Assembly (NCBI GenBank): GCA_016868775.1
Contig: VGFT01000003.1
Location: 124,001 to 188,000 of the forward strand
Source: Bacteroidota bacterium
GTDB taxonomy: Bacteria; Bacteroidota; Bacteroidia; Chitinophagales; Chitinophagaceae
Direction of reading: 5' to 3'
Length of the DNA: 64,000 nucleotides
The position numbers and the translations under genes were made by a program. Positions 34,293-44,025 of this stretch are shown piece after piece. Within the stretch, counting starts at the first letter, position 1. The number at the start of each line of letters is the position of its first letter. The notes under the pieces were generated by a model. It was not told where the DNA came from, ran no database searches, and saw nothing but the letters and a program-made list of their open reading frames with translations.

Positions 34293-35858
34293 ATGAAAAT
34301 CCGACCCCTCCGACCCTACAACACCATTCGGAGCGTACTGCTTCTTCTGTCGATTGGGGTATTGCCTGCTTTGAGCATCGGACAGGGACGGGTAGTGATC
34401 AACGAATACATGCCCTTGCCGGGTAGCAGCTGCGGCACCACTGCCGAGTTCGTGGAGCTGTTAAATTTTGGTCCTGGTCCCATCGATGTCAGCTGCTACA
34501 TCCTAACCGATGGCGATTACACCATCACCCTTCCGAAAGGAACCATTCTTCAGCCCGGAGCGTTTTATGTGATTGGTGGAGGAGACACTATTGAAGTCCC
34601 CTGTGCCAATCTCGACAGCACCATACGCGTCAACCTCAATTGGAATACCTGCGAATGCACCAGTAGTCCGATTCCCACCACAGGCGATGGATTTCTCACC
34701 GATGGCGGTTCGGCCAATGAACAGGTGGTATTGCTAGATCCCCTACTAAAGGTGGTAGATGCCGTGGCCAGATCCTTGCCGGTGGAACCAAACAGCACGC
34801 TAACCAGCCGGTCGACCGCGGGAAGCGGGTGTGTTGACCAAACCTTCAACTTGAATTTGATGAACCCGGACTATGAAACGATCGGACAATCCGCTGGCAG
34901 GGGAAACTCCTTTGCCAGAATTTTGGATGGCGACTGTGGCTGGGTAAAAGATCCTCAACAAAGCGCCGGTGCCACCAACAACCGCGACGGAGAGACAAGC
35001 AGCACACAATATAATTTCTACTATGTAAAGGCAACCAGTTGTGCACGCGATGGAAAAGTAGTTGTTACCGTAACGGCAGCCGATTATACGAATGTGTTTC
35101 CGATGAGCTATATTCTGGCGGTGGACAGCAACCGAAACGGACAATTTGATCTGAATGATCAATACCTTACCGGAACGGTAAGCACCCCCAATACGTTGAC
35201 TTTCGATAGTCTTCCACCGGGCAGCTACCGAGTCACCCTTGCCTCCGTACAAGGTTGTAACCTGCATACCTTCCCTTTTACCATTGCCGGCTGCTAGGTG
35301 GTCGCCCTGACCCTGAAACTTATTTCCTTTCAAGCGTTGCGGCAAAAAACGGCGGTGTGGTTTAGCTGGACGATCGAAGAATCATCCCAACTCGAGCAAG
35401 TGATTCAAGAAGGAAGTGTTGACGGAGAAAATTTTCAAGCACTGCATTTATCATCGGCCCCCTCCGATGGGTCTGCAATCTGGTCCAACGAGCTTTTTAC
35501 ACCGGTTCCCGATGAGATCCGTTTTGTGCGTTTAAAAATGATCTCCCGCTTGCAAGAACAACACTTCTCGCCCATCCTATTGCTGGGTAGCTCGATTTCC
35601 GCAAATACCGATCGGCTCTATCCCAATCCCACGAGTGGAAACCTCACCCTGGTAACGGAGGTCCCGGTTTCCGGAATCGGGGAAATCAAGATCCTGCACT
35701 TGGGCGGGGGAATGGTGCGCACCCATAAACTCCCCATCCAAAAAGGGGCGAATCGCCTTTCGATCGACCTGCGCGATTTGCCCAAAGGCATCTATCTCAT
35801 TCAGTTGTCGGTATCCAACGGAGCATTTACCCGATGGTACCGCATCAGCAAATACTGA
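34293..35858 (+). pseudogene. Secreted lamin-tail-domain protein with T9SS sorting signal, interrupted by an in-frame TAG
   Basis: Two open stretches in the same frame are separated by a single TAG at 35295-35297. The first (334 codons) has a signal peptide and a lamin tail domain (VVINEYMPLPG, EFVELLNFGPGPIDVSCYILTDG). The second (186 codons, opening at once with GTG) has a linker domain common in T9SS cargo (LKLISFQALRQKTAVWFSWTI) and the sorting domain (LYPNPTSGNLTL to KGIYLIQLSVSNG). Neither half makes sense alone: the first lacks an export signal for T9SS, the second a signal peptide. A recent nonsense mutation, readthrough or assembly error are all possible. Confidence 0.85.
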
Positions 35859-35942
35859 GTCCTTCCGAACCCGATGCCCCTTGGGTTGTTTTATCGGGTG
35901 AATCCCCCTGCTTCGCCTATCTTTACGAAAGGAACACCTGCC

Positions 35943-37892
35943 ATGGATATTTTACCCGGACCCCTTTTACGAACCATCGATTCCCCGGACGATCTTAAGA
36001 AACTTTCCCGGGAGAAATTACATCTAGTCTGCAACGAACTACGTCAATACATCATTGACGTAGTTAGTGTACATGGCGGTCATTTTGGAGCCAGTCTGGG
36101 TGTAGTGGAACTCACCACTGCCCTTCATTACGTTTACAATACGCCGTATGATCAACTCGTGTGGGACGTAGGCCATCAGGCATATGGACATAAGATCCTG
36201 ACGGGTAGACGCGACAATTTCGTCACCAACCGCAAATACAAAGGACTCAGCGGCTTTCCTAAACGAAGCGAGAGCGAATACGACACGTTTGGTGTCGGAC
36301 ACTCCTCCACTTCCATCTCTGCCGCACTCGGAATGGCCATGGCCGCCAAATACAAAGGCGAGAACGACCGCAAAGTCGTGGCCGTGATCGGTGACGGTGC
36401 CATGACGGCGGGATTGGCCTTCGAGGGCATGAACCATGCCGGCGTAGCCGACAGCGATCTGCTGATCATTCTGAACGACAATTGCATGGGCATCGATCCG
36501 AACGTAGGTGCCCTCAAAGAATACCTCACCGACATCACCACCTCTCCTACCTACAACAAAGTGAAAGATGATGTTTGGTCACTGCTAGGCAAACTCCCCG
36601 TGGGCAAAACGTTTTCCCGCTCAATGGGACATAAGCTTACGGAGGGACTAAAAGGCATGATCAGCAGCAGCTCCAATTTATTTGAAGCCCTTAAGCTTCG
36701 GTATTTTGGTCCGATCGACGGACACAACATCGCCAAATTGGTTGATACCTTGCGCGACCTACGTGACATTCCCGGCCCCAAGATCCTGCACATCATTACC
36801 ACCAAAGGAAAAGGGTACGCCTTGGCCGAGAAAGACCAAACCAAGTGGCATGCCCCGGGTTTGTTTGATAAAGTAACCGGAGAGATCGTCAAAAAGACAT
36901 TTGACAAACCCCAACCGCCCAAATACCAGGATGTATTTGGCCACACGATTATTGAGCTGGCGGAAAAGAATGAAAAGATATTTGGCATTACCCCGGCCAT
37001 GCCTTCCGGCTCTTCGCTCAAATTCATGATGGAAAAAATGCCCGGTCGCGCATTTGATGTAGGGATCGCTGAGCAACATGCCGTCACCGTCAGTGCCGGC
37101 ATGGCCACACAAGGCCTGCGGGTGTTTTGCAATATCTATTCCTCTTTTATGCAACGCGCCTACGACCAGGTGGTGCATGATGTGGCGTTGCAGAAATTAC
37201 CGGTGGTGTTTTGCCTAGACCGCGCCGGTGTGGTTGGAGATGATGGTCCCACCCACCACGGCTGCTACGACATTGCGTATTTCCGTTGCATCCCGAATAT
37301 GATCATCAGCGCGCCCATGAACGAGCAGGAACTGCGCAATCTGATGTACACGGCCCAATTGGAATCGACCCAATACCCCCTGGTAATCCGTTATCCCCGT
37401 GGAGAAGGCGTTATGCCGGAGTGGCGAACCCCGTTCGAACCGATCGAAATCGGCAAGGGCAGAAAGCTGAAGGATGGTCGCGACCTCGCCCTACTCACCT
37501 TCGGACATCCCGGGAACTTTGCCGACAAAGCCATCAAACAACTTCGGTTGGAGGGATACGATCCGGCGCATTACGATATGCGGTTTGCAAAACCGTTGGA
37601 TGAAGCGCTGCTGCACGAAGCCTGTCAACGTTATCCGGTTTTGATCACCGTGGAAGACGCGTCCGTACAAGGAGGTTTCGGTTCGGCTATTCTGGAATTC
37701 ATGGCAAAAGAAGGATACAAGAACGAAGTCCGCATACTTGGCATACCCGATCGGATCGTGGAGCACGGCACTCCGAAAGAATTACACCGCGAGTGCGCTT
37801 ACGATACGGAGGCCATTATGGAAACGGTTCGGGAAATCATGACCGCGCGACTGGTCAACGGCACCACGGCTACGCGATCAGTTCACCGGTAA
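35943..37892 (+). CDS. dxs: 1-deoxy-D-xylulose-5-phosphate synthase
   Basis: A 649-residue thiamine-diphosphate enzyme that condenses pyruvate and glyceraldehyde 3-phosphate, the first step of the MEP isoprenoid pathway. The GDGAMTAGLAFEGMNHAG segment binds the cofactor; GHSSTSIS and the C-terminal transketolase-like domains (DIGIAEQHAVT appears as DVGIAEQHAVTVSAGMA) are intact. The ATG at 35943 (MDILPGPLLRTIDSP) is preferred to an upstream ATG at 35874. TATCTTTA, one mismatch from a -7 box, lies just before it. The end overlaps the convergent scpA by 15 bases. Confidence 0.96.
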   Translation: MDILPGPLLRTIDSPDDLKKLSREKLHLVCNELRQYIIDVVSVHGGHFGASLGVVELTTALHYVYNTPYDQLVWDVGHQAYGHKILTGRRDNFVTNRKYKGLSGFPKRSESEYDTFGVGHSSTSISAALGMAMAAKYKGENDRKVVAVIGDGAMTAGLAFEGMNHAGVADSDLLIILNDNCMGIDPNVGALKEYLTDITTSPTYNKVKDDVWSLLGKLPVGKTFSRSMGHKLTEGLKGMISSSSNLFEALKLRYFGPIDGHNIAKLVDTLRDLRDIPGPKILHIITTKGKGYALAEKDQTKWHAPGLFDKVTGEIVKKTFDKPQPPKYQDVFGHTIIELAEKNEKIFGITPAMPSGSSLKFMMEKMPGRAFDVGIAEQHAVTVSAGMATQGLRVFCNIYSSFMQRAYDQVVHDVALQKLPVVFCLDRAGVVGDDGPTHHGCYDIAYFRCIPNMIISAPMNEQELRNLMYTAQLESTQYPLVIRYPRGEGVMPEWRTPFEPIEIGKGRKLKDGRDLALLTFGHPGNFADKAIKQLRLEGYDPAHYDMRFAKPLDEALLHEACQRYPVLITVEDASVQGGFGSAILEFMAKEGYKNEVRILGIPDRIVEHGTPKELHRECAYDTEAIMETVREIMTARLVNGTTATRSVHR

Positions 37893-38672
37893 TTCTACCA
37901 AAGGGGCTTCCACTTCCCGTTCCGACGGATCGATGTATTCAATAATGAAATTGTTGCGCCCTTCCCCGATCAGGATCCGGAGGAATTTTTGCTGGATCAA
38001 TTCCAGGAGGGAGAGAAACGTAAAGATCGCATGAACCCGATTTTCGCAACGGTCGATGATGCGCTCGAAGGATAACGTGCGATCTTGTGCCGCCAGATTC
38101 AACATCCGTTCGCGGGTTTCCTCCATGGTATAATTGTATTGAACAACGGTGTGTACCGGACGATTCACCCGGTCGCTGTATCGCTGCAGGGTTTTTTCAA
38201 AGGCCTTCATCAGCTTGAATAACGTGAGGGTTTGGATCTCCGTGCCTTCGGCAGCCGTCTCCCCCACGTTCATCATTTCCCGTTGGATGTTTCCACGCTT
38301 CACCATCAGCATGCGCAGCGCTTCCATATCCGCCAGTTGAGCAGAGGCTTCTTTGAATCGCTTGTACTCGAGAATCTTGTTGATGAGCTCTTGGCGGGGA
38401 TCGATCTCTTGTCCTTCTGCATCCAGCTCTTTGCGGGGCAGCAGCATCTTTGCCTTGATGCGCATTAAGGTGGAAATAAAAAGAATGAATTCGCTGCTGA
38501 GCTCAATGTTCAATTCTTCACTCTGGCGGATGTAGTCCAGAAAATCATTTATGATCCGATTAATGGGTATGTTGTAGACGTCCAATTCATCGCGTTCGAT
38601 GAAGAACAACAACAAATCAAAGGGCCCCTCAAATTGAGGCAGGCGAATCTGGTAAGCGGGATGTGCAGCCAT
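37878..38672 (-). CDS. scpA: Segregation and condensation protein A
   Basis: A 264-residue kleisin that links SMC with ScpB in the chromosome-condensing complex. The N-terminal YQIRLPQFEGPFDLLLFFIERDELDVYNIPI segment and LSSEFILFISTLMRIKAKMLLP are diagnostic. The C-terminal winged-helix region is present (TFLSLLELIQQKFLRI). scpB is not adjacent. The 3' end overlaps dxs on the other strand. Confidence 0.94.
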   Translation of the reverse strand: MAAHPAYQIRLPQFEGPFDLLLFFIERDELDVYNIPINRIINDFLDYIRQSEELNIELSSEFILFISTLMRIKAKMLLPRKELDAEGQEIDPRQELINKILEYKRFKEASAQLADMEALRMLMVKRGNIQREMMNVGETAAEGTEIQTLTLFKLMKAFEKTLQRYSDRVNRPVHTVVQYNYTMEETRERMLNLAAQDRTLSFERIIDRCENRVHAIFTFLSLLELIQQKFLRILIGEGRNNFIIEYIDPSEREVEAPLVELPVN

Positions 38673-38713
38673 GGGTAGCAGGCAAAATTAAGGTTTGTGA
38701 AGGGTCTTCCCGA

Positions 38714-39082
38714 TCACTTTTTCAAGGCATCGCGAATCTCCCGCAACAACACAATATCCTCGGGAGTGGAAGCAGGCTTAGCTGCTTCTTTTTTTACCAC
38801 TTTGTTCATGGCTTTGACCAATCCAAACATAACAAAGGCAATAAAAATGAATTTTATCGTAGCGGCCAGAAACTTGCCATACTTGACCCCGTTCCAGACC
38901 AACTTATCCAAATCGGTCGCGTGCACTGCTTCCAGCGCAGGTGCCAACAGGAGCGGGGTGATCACATCCTCCACCAGCGAGGATACGATGGCACCAAAGG
39001 CACCGCCGATGATCACCGCAACGGCGAGGTCAACGATATTGCCCTTCATGGCAAAATCCCGTAATTCTTTGAGCATTCCCAT
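38714..39082 (-). CDS. mscL: Large-conductance mechanosensitive channel
   Basis: A 122-residue inner-membrane protein that opens under membrane tension to release solutes on osmotic downshock. The start MGMLKELRDFAMKGNIVDLAVAVIIGGAFG is the conserved amphipathic helix plus TM1. TM2 is KFIFIAFVMFGLVKAMN, and a C-terminal helix (PEDIVLLREIRDALKK) forms the cytoplasmic bundle. Length is on the short side of the family but complete. Confidence 0.96.
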   Translation of the reverse strand: MGMLKELRDFAMKGNIVDLAVAVIIGGAFGAIVSSLVEDVITPLLLAPALEAVHATDLDKLVWNGVKYGKFLAATIKFIFIAFVMFGLVKAMNKVVKKEAAKPASTPEDIVLLREIRDALKK

Positions 39083-39149
39083 AAAATGAAATTTCAGTAA
39101 AGAAAATAAAAAACGCTACACAACCCATGAGAATGTGCAACTTTGCGCC

Positions 39150-40073
39150 ATGAAATCAAGCCCCCTTTGGAAGTGGATATTGTTCGGCGCGCTCTGCCTC
39201 ATTTGGGGCAGCTCCTTCAAGCTTATGGAAGAAAGTGCCAGCGTCATCAATCCCAAACGGCTGGCTGCCCTGCGAATTTTTACGGCGGCGACATTTTTTC
39301 TCCCCTTTGCTCTTTCTCATTTCAAAGGCATCCCGCGTAAAAAATTGGGGCTGGTGGCACTAAACGGAACCATCGGAAACCTGCTCCCGGCCTTCCTGTT
39401 TGCATTTGCCTTGAACGATCCAGCCATCACCGGTCCAATGGGCGGCATCCTCAATGCCCTCACCCCGCTTTGCGTGGCCACCATTGCCATCTTGTTTTTC
39501 AAGGACCGGGTGGCGCCGCACAAATTATTTGGGATTGGGATCGGTTTAGCCGGACTGATCCTACTCACCTTGGTTCCCGTGATTCGTGAAGAAACGGAAC
39601 TTACCTTGGCGCGTCTCTTGCCAACCCTGGCTATTCTCACCGGTACCATTCTTTACGGTTTCAATGTAAATCTGGTCGGCCACAGGCTGCAGGGAATAAA
39701 ACCGCTGCATCTGGCTTCGGTTTCCATTGCCCTGATGATCATCCCCACTACTTTTTTACTTTGGTATTTTGATTTTCTTTCTCTTTCCTTCGCGGATACA
39801 GCGATTCAAACTGCTATTTGGAAAGGGGCGGCCCTTGGCATCGTTGGAAGTGCGGTCGCCACCATCCTATTTTACATGTTGCTTCAACTGGCAGGGGGAT
39901 TGTTTGCCTCGCTGGTTACCTACGGGATTCCGGTTGTTGCCGTGATCGTGGGATGGATCGATCACATAAAAATTGATCCCCTGCAGATCCTTTGTTTGAC
40001 GATCATTCTTTCTGGCGTGTACCTGGCGAATAAAGTAGAGAAGAAATACGAAGCGGGGGTCAAGGCCGATTAA
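39150..40073 (+). CDS. EamA-family (DMT) permease
   Basis: A 307-residue membrane protein with about ten hydrophobic helices in two EamA repeats (LIWGSSFKLMEE in the first, LTGTILYGFNVNLVGH at the start of the second). The family exports metabolites such as amino acids or imports sugars; the substrate here is unknown. The ATG at 39150 is preferred to a GTG at 39135. CAACTTTG just ahead resembles a -7 box. The stop shares TTAA with convergent frr. Confidence 0.87.
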   Translation: MKSSPLWKWILFGALCLIWGSSFKLMEESASVINPKRLAALRIFTAATFFLPFALSHFKGIPRKKLGLVALNGTIGNLLPAFLFAFALNDPAITGPMGGILNALTPLCVATIAILFFKDRVAPHKLFGIGIGLAGLILLTLVPVIREETELTLARLLPTLAILTGTILYGFNVNLVGHRLQGIKPLHLASVSIALMIIPTTFLLWYFDFLSLSFADTAIQTAIWKGAALGIVGSAVATILFYMLLQLAGGLFASLVTYGIPVVAVIVGWIDHIKIDPLQILCLTIILSGVYLANKVEKKYEAGVKAD

Positions 40074-40633
40074 ACGGACATGATCTCTTTTTCCTTGCTG
40101 GCAAGATGTTTATCCACCAGCGCTATGTGCTTGTCGGTAATTTCCTGAATGGCCGTTTCTCCCCCTTTGGCAACGTCTTCGCTGAGCCCGTTCCTCCGTA
40201 ATTTTTTTACCTGTTCGATGGAATCGCGACGGATGTTGCGAATGGCTACTTTGGATTGCTCACCTTCCGACTGACATTTCTTGACCAACTCTTTTCGGCG
40301 CTCTTCCGTAAGCGGCGGCATGAAGATCCGGATCAGGGAACCATCGTTTTGGGGAGTAAAGCCCATGTTGGCGGCAATGATGGCCCGTTCGATGGGCTGC
40401 AGCATGTTTTTCTCCCATGGCTGAATGCTCAGGGTACGGGCATCAAGAACACTGATGTTGGCCACTTGGTTGACGGGCATGGGCGAACCATAGTAATCAA
40501 CAGATAATCCGTCCAACATCTGGGGATTGGACTTTCCGGCCCGGATCTTTACCAACTCGGTTTCCAAGAATTGGATGGCTTTGCGCATGGCATCTGCCGC
40601 GTGCTGTTCAATGGCGATCAATTCATCCGACAT
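40070..40633 (-). CDS. frr: Ribosome recycling factor
   Basis: A 187-residue protein that, with EF-G, splits the post-termination ribosome. The diagnostic LVKIRAGKSNPQMLDGLSVDYYGSPMPVNQVANISVLDARTLSIQPW and PLTEERRKELVKKC segments are intact. Length agrees (about 185). It overlaps the convergent permease gene by four bases. Confidence 0.97.
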   Translation of the reverse strand: MSDELIAIEQHAADAMRKAIQFLETELVKIRAGKSNPQMLDGLSVDYYGSPMPVNQVANISVLDARTLSIQPWEKNMLQPIERAIIAANMGFTPQNDGSLIRIFMPPLTEERRKELVKKCQSEGEQSKVAIRNIRRDSIEQVKKLRRNGLSEDVAKGGETAIQEITDKHIALVDKHLASKEKEIMSV

Positions 40634-40658
40634 GTGCGTAGATTTCTTAGTAGAAAGG

Positions 40659-40666
40659 CAAATCTA
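40659..40666 (-). promoter_or_regulatory. -7 promoter box for frr (TAGATTTG)
   Basis: On the minus strand the octamer is TAGATTTG, exact to TAnnTTTG, 26 bases before the frr ATG. Confidence 0.5.
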
Positions 40667-40713
40667 ACGAAAGACGATGGTACGGAAAAAAGGAGCTACT
40701 CGGCCTTGACTTC

Positions 40714-41802
40714 TCACTTTTTTATCATCTGAATGACGGGAACCTGTGCCTCGGCATTCCCTTTGTTGACCGGCAACAGGCCGTAGTAGAGTACACCCAT
40801 CGACAAGAATCCAACGATCATCTCGGCCAGCCACACCCAAGTTGAACCCAAGTATTTAAACTGCCAGGCAATAACAACAAGAAGTACAATAAATAGTACG
40901 CAGATCAAACAAGTCCAAAAGTGACTATACCCACGGTTTAACAACAGGTGATGCACATGTTTACGATCGGGCTGAAACGGAGAACGTCCCATCAACAACC
41001 GCATCAAGAAGACCCGAAAGGTGTCGAATAGGGGGACAAACAACACCGCAAAACCTACTGCCACGGCTCCGGGTATGGGCAGAACGGCTCCGGGCATACC
41101 GGCGGTATGAATGAAGCGAATGACTAAAATTGCATTTACGGTTCCGACCAATAAAGACCCCGAATCACCCATGAAAATACGGGCGGGTGGAAAATTAAAT
41201 GTAAGAAAAGCCAAAATACTTCCAACCAGTGAGAAAGCCAGGAAGGCATAGGCCGGTTGAGCGGCGTAGAAGAAATAGAGACCAAATGCAGACAAGCTAA
41301 AAATCGCCAGACCAGAAGCCAATCCGTCCACCCCATCAATGAGATTGAACGAATTCATCACCACTACAATGGTCATATAAGTGAGAACATATGAAGACAA
41401 TAAAGGAATTTCTTGTATCCCCATAAATCCATACATGCTCCCCAGCCGCAGACACCCGCCATGTATAATGAGAGAAGCGATAACAAGCTGACCAATCAGT
41501 TTATTTTTAGCGCTCAGGTCGCTAATATCATCTTTTAGTCCCAATAAAAACACCACCAACGCGGCGGCCAGGTATATGCGAATCTCTGGATTGGATGAAA
41601 AATGAATAAAAAACAAACATGATATCAGAAATCCAAGTAAAATGGCAACGCCTCCCAGAGAGGAAACGCGTCGGGGGTGAATTTTTCGCTGGCTGGGACG
41701 ATCAAAGATTCGGTTCCGGGCCACTACATCCGATATTGCCGGCATAACCAGAAAAGTCAGCAAAAAGGAACATCCAGATAGTACAAAAACTTCTAATATC
41801 AT
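40714..41802 (-). CDS. Undecaprenyl-phosphate GlcNAc-1-phosphate transferase family (WecA/TagO-like)
   Basis: A 362-residue multi-pass membrane enzyme of the MraY/WecA family, which starts surface-polysaccharide synthesis on the lipid carrier. Visible motifs are KIHPRRVSSLGGVAI near residue 40, MNSFNLIDGVDGLASG, FMGDSGSLLVG and the HVHHLLL loop. About ten hydrophobic helices are present. No other polysaccharide genes are adjacent. Its flank toward 41803-41880 is unusually A/T rich. Confidence 0.9.
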   Translation of the reverse strand: MILEVFVLSGCSFLLTFLVMPAISDVVARNRIFDRPSQRKIHPRRVSSLGGVAILLGFLISCLFFIHFSSNPEIRIYLAAALVVFLLGLKDDISDLSAKNKLIGQLVIASLIIHGGCLRLGSMYGFMGIQEIPLLSSYVLTYMTIVVVMNSFNLIDGVDGLASGLAIFSLSAFGLYFFYAAQPAYAFLAFSLVGSILAFLTFNFPPARIFMGDSGSLLVGTVNAILVIRFIHTAGMPGAVLPIPGAVAVGFAVLFVPLFDTFRVFLMRLLMGRSPFQPDRKHVHHLLLNRGYSHFWTCLICVLFIVLLVVIAWQFKYLGSTWVWLAEMIVGFLSMGVLYYGLLPVNKGNAEAQVPVIQMIKK

Positions 41803-41966
41803 ATTAAAAATATTTTAAAATTAAGGTATTCGAAATAAATTCGACAAAAACTGACTGCAATTATCTTAAACGCTGATTATCTGCCTGTTGAAAAATAGTG
41901 AGTAGGAATTTCACTGACAATTAGCTGGGTTCGGCGATTCGGTTCATTTTTGTAAAAACCTGAATC

Positions 41967-42800
41967 ATGCCTGAACTTGCCGCCCTCGCCACCCAGATCC
42001 GCCGCGATATACTGCGGATGGTACACGGCGTAAACAGTGGTCACCCCGGTGGATCGCTGGGATGCGCAGATTTTTTTACCGCGCTGTATTTCAAGGTAAT
42101 GAAACACAATCCCGCCTTCCAGATGGATGGCAGGGAAGAGGACGTGTTCTTTTTATCCAACGGTCATATCTCCCCTGTATTCTATGCTACCCTATCAAGA
42201 GCCGGATATTTCCCGCCAGAGGAACTCGGCAGTTTTCGAAAGCTAAATAGCCGGTTACAAGGACACCCCGCTACCCATGAACATCTTCCGGGTATTCGAA
42301 TTGCCTCCGGGTCGTTGGGGCAAGGCCTCAGCGTGGCCACAGGCGCAGCGCTGACTAAAAAAATGAACGGCGATTCCCACCTGGTCTTTTCCCTGCACGG
42401 CGATGGAGAATTAGATGAAGGGCAGATCTGGGAGGCCGTCCTATTTGCCGCCCATCACAAGATCGATAACCTGATTGCGACGATCGACTGGAACGGACAA
42501 CAGATCGATGGTCCCACCGAAAAAGTCATGGCCCTGGGCGACCTGCGGGCAAAGTTTGAGGCGTTTGGGTGGACTGTCCTCGAAATGAATGGCAACGATA
42601 TGGATGAAGTCGTCAGCACCCTCTTAAAAGCCAAAACTCAAACCGGAAAAGGAAGGCCCATTGTGATTTTGATGCGTACGGCCATGGGCAAAGGCGTCGA
42701 TTTTATGGAAGGCACCCACGAGTGGCATGGCATTGCCCCCAACGATGAGCAACTGGCACGAGCATTGACACAACTTCCGGAAACGATCGGAGATTATTGA
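41967..42800 (+). CDS. Transketolase, N-terminal subunit
   Basis: A 277-residue protein equal to the thiamine-diphosphate-binding N-terminal half of transketolase: HGVNSGHPGGSLGCADF, HGDGELDEGQIWEAVLFAAHHK (GDG...), TIDWNGQQIDGPTEKVM and GKGVDFMEGTHEWHG. In split transketolases a separate C-terminal subunit of about 310 residues completes the enzyme and is usually encoded next door. Here the next gene is a LolE-like permease on the opposite strand, so the partner must lie elsewhere. The stop overlaps that gene by seven bases. Confidence 0.92.
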   Translation: MPELAALATQIRRDILRMVHGVNSGHPGGSLGCADFFTALYFKVMKHNPAFQMDGREEDVFFLSNGHISPVFYATLSRAGYFPPEELGSFRKLNSRLQGHPATHEHLPGIRIASGSLGQGLSVATGAALTKKMNGDSHLVFSLHGDGELDEGQIWEAVLFAAHHKIDNLIATIDWNGQQIDGPTEKVMALGDLRAKFEAFGWTVLEMNGNDMDEVVSTLLKAKTQTGKGRPIVILMRTAMGKGVDFMEGTHEWHGIAPNDEQLARALTQLPETIGDY

Positions 42801-44014
42801 GTGCGCAGCGACTGTGCACTGCCCGCCGCCCGAGCCGCGGGCAACCACGAAGCAATCGCGGCGATGATAAACACGGTGCCCCCAATCAACAACCCATCCA
42901 TCGCCCTCCATTCAACCGGGTAATAATCGATCAAAAAACTTCCGCCTCCCAGCGGAATGACATGAAAAGTCTGCTGCGCCCAGATCAACAAACCTGCCAA
43001 GGATAACCCCAGTCCGGCGCCCACACCCGCTAACAATAATCCCTCTGTTAGAAAAATACGACGAATTACGGCGCGCTCTGCACCCATGGCGCGCAAGATC
43101 TGGATATCAGTTTGTTTCTCCAGGATCAGCATCGTCAATGAACCGATCATTGTGAACGCCCCCACAATCAAAATCAACGAGAGTACTCCATAAACAATCC
43201 ACCGCTCGGCATTCATCACACCATACAAGCTACGGTTTTGCTCGTAGCGGTCCTCCACACGAAAGGACGCTCCTAAAAATTCTCGAAGCTCCATCTTGAT
43301 CTTTTCTACGCGACCGGGGTCGGATACTTTCAATTCGAGCGACGAAACGGTTTGGGCCGACAAACCCAGCGCATCCCTTAAAAAATCATAACGCGTCAAC
43401 CCATACTGCTCATCAAAATCCTGCTGAATGATAAAGGATCCGGAAGCGTAGAGATCGGCGGACTGAATGTTTTCAGCAGACAACGACTTACCCCCACCCC
43501 GGCGCGGCACATATGCACGAAGCAAACTCACCTCGCGGCCCGCCAGAATGCCCAACGCATCTTCTACACCGGCACCCAACACGATGGCGGGCGATTCCTT
43601 CGTTCCCAACGAAAAAGAACCATGATAAATTCTGGAGAGCAAACCCGATACGGCGGCATAGCGATCATCCACCCCCTTCAATTGAATGACGGACTGATTC
43701 TCGCCGTTTTGCAGGATGGTCTTCTCCTCCACCGTTCGCGATACGGTTGCCACCCCCGGCCAAGAGGCCAATCGGTTGCCCATACTGTCCGATACTTCAA
43801 TGAATTTGCCCTGCGCGGGTACCACGCGGATCTCAGGATAAAAATCGGAATAAAGAGATTTGACCAGTCCCTCAAAACCATTGAATACACTTAACACAAG
43901 TAGTAAGGCGGCCGTGCCCACCGCAATGGCCACCACACTGGTCCACGCGATCACGGAAATCGCCGTAGTTGATTTCGGGGAACGAAAATAGCGCCAGGCA
44001 AATCGTAAATACAA
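42794..44014 (-). CDS. LolC/LolE-like lipoprotein-releasing ABC permease
   Basis: A 406-residue permease with one N-terminal transmembrane helix (VVAIAVGTAALLLVLSVFNGFE), a large periplasmic domain and three C-terminal helices (FtsX domain, with GALTMIG-like IVGAFTMIGSLTMLILEKQTDIQILRAMGA). This is the LolE family arrangement. The frame has no ATG near the family start; TTG at 44014 (then YLRFAWRYFRSPKS) fits best. It starts 11 bases after the rbfA stop and is probably cotranscribed with it. Its ATPase may be the LolD-like protein at 6539. Confidence 0.88.
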   Translation of the reverse strand: MYLRFAWRYFRSPKSTTAISVIAWTSVVAIAVGTAALLLVLSVFNGFEGLVKSLYSDFYPEIRVVPAQGKFIEVSDSMGNRLASWPGVATVSRTVEEKTILQNGENQSVIQLKGVDDRYAAVSGLLSRIYHGSFSLGTKESPAIVLGAGVEDALGILAGREVSLLRAYVPRRGGGKSLSAENIQSADLYASGSFIIQQDFDEQYGLTRYDFLRDALGLSAQTVSSLELKVSDPGRVEKIKMELREFLGASFRVEDRYEQNRSLYGVMNAERWIVYGVLSLILIVGAFTMIGSLTMLILEKQTDIQILRAMGAERAVIRRIFLTEGLLLAGVGAGLGLSLAGLLIWAQQTFHVIPLGGGSFLIDYYPVEWRAMDGLLIGGTVFIIAAIASWLPAARAAGSAQSLRTQ

Positions 44015-44025
44015 ATCAAATGTGT

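Noticed and set aside
40110-40120. TTATCCACC in frr as a DnaA box
   Set aside because: It is a single near-match inside a coding region, with no cluster or origin-like surroundings.
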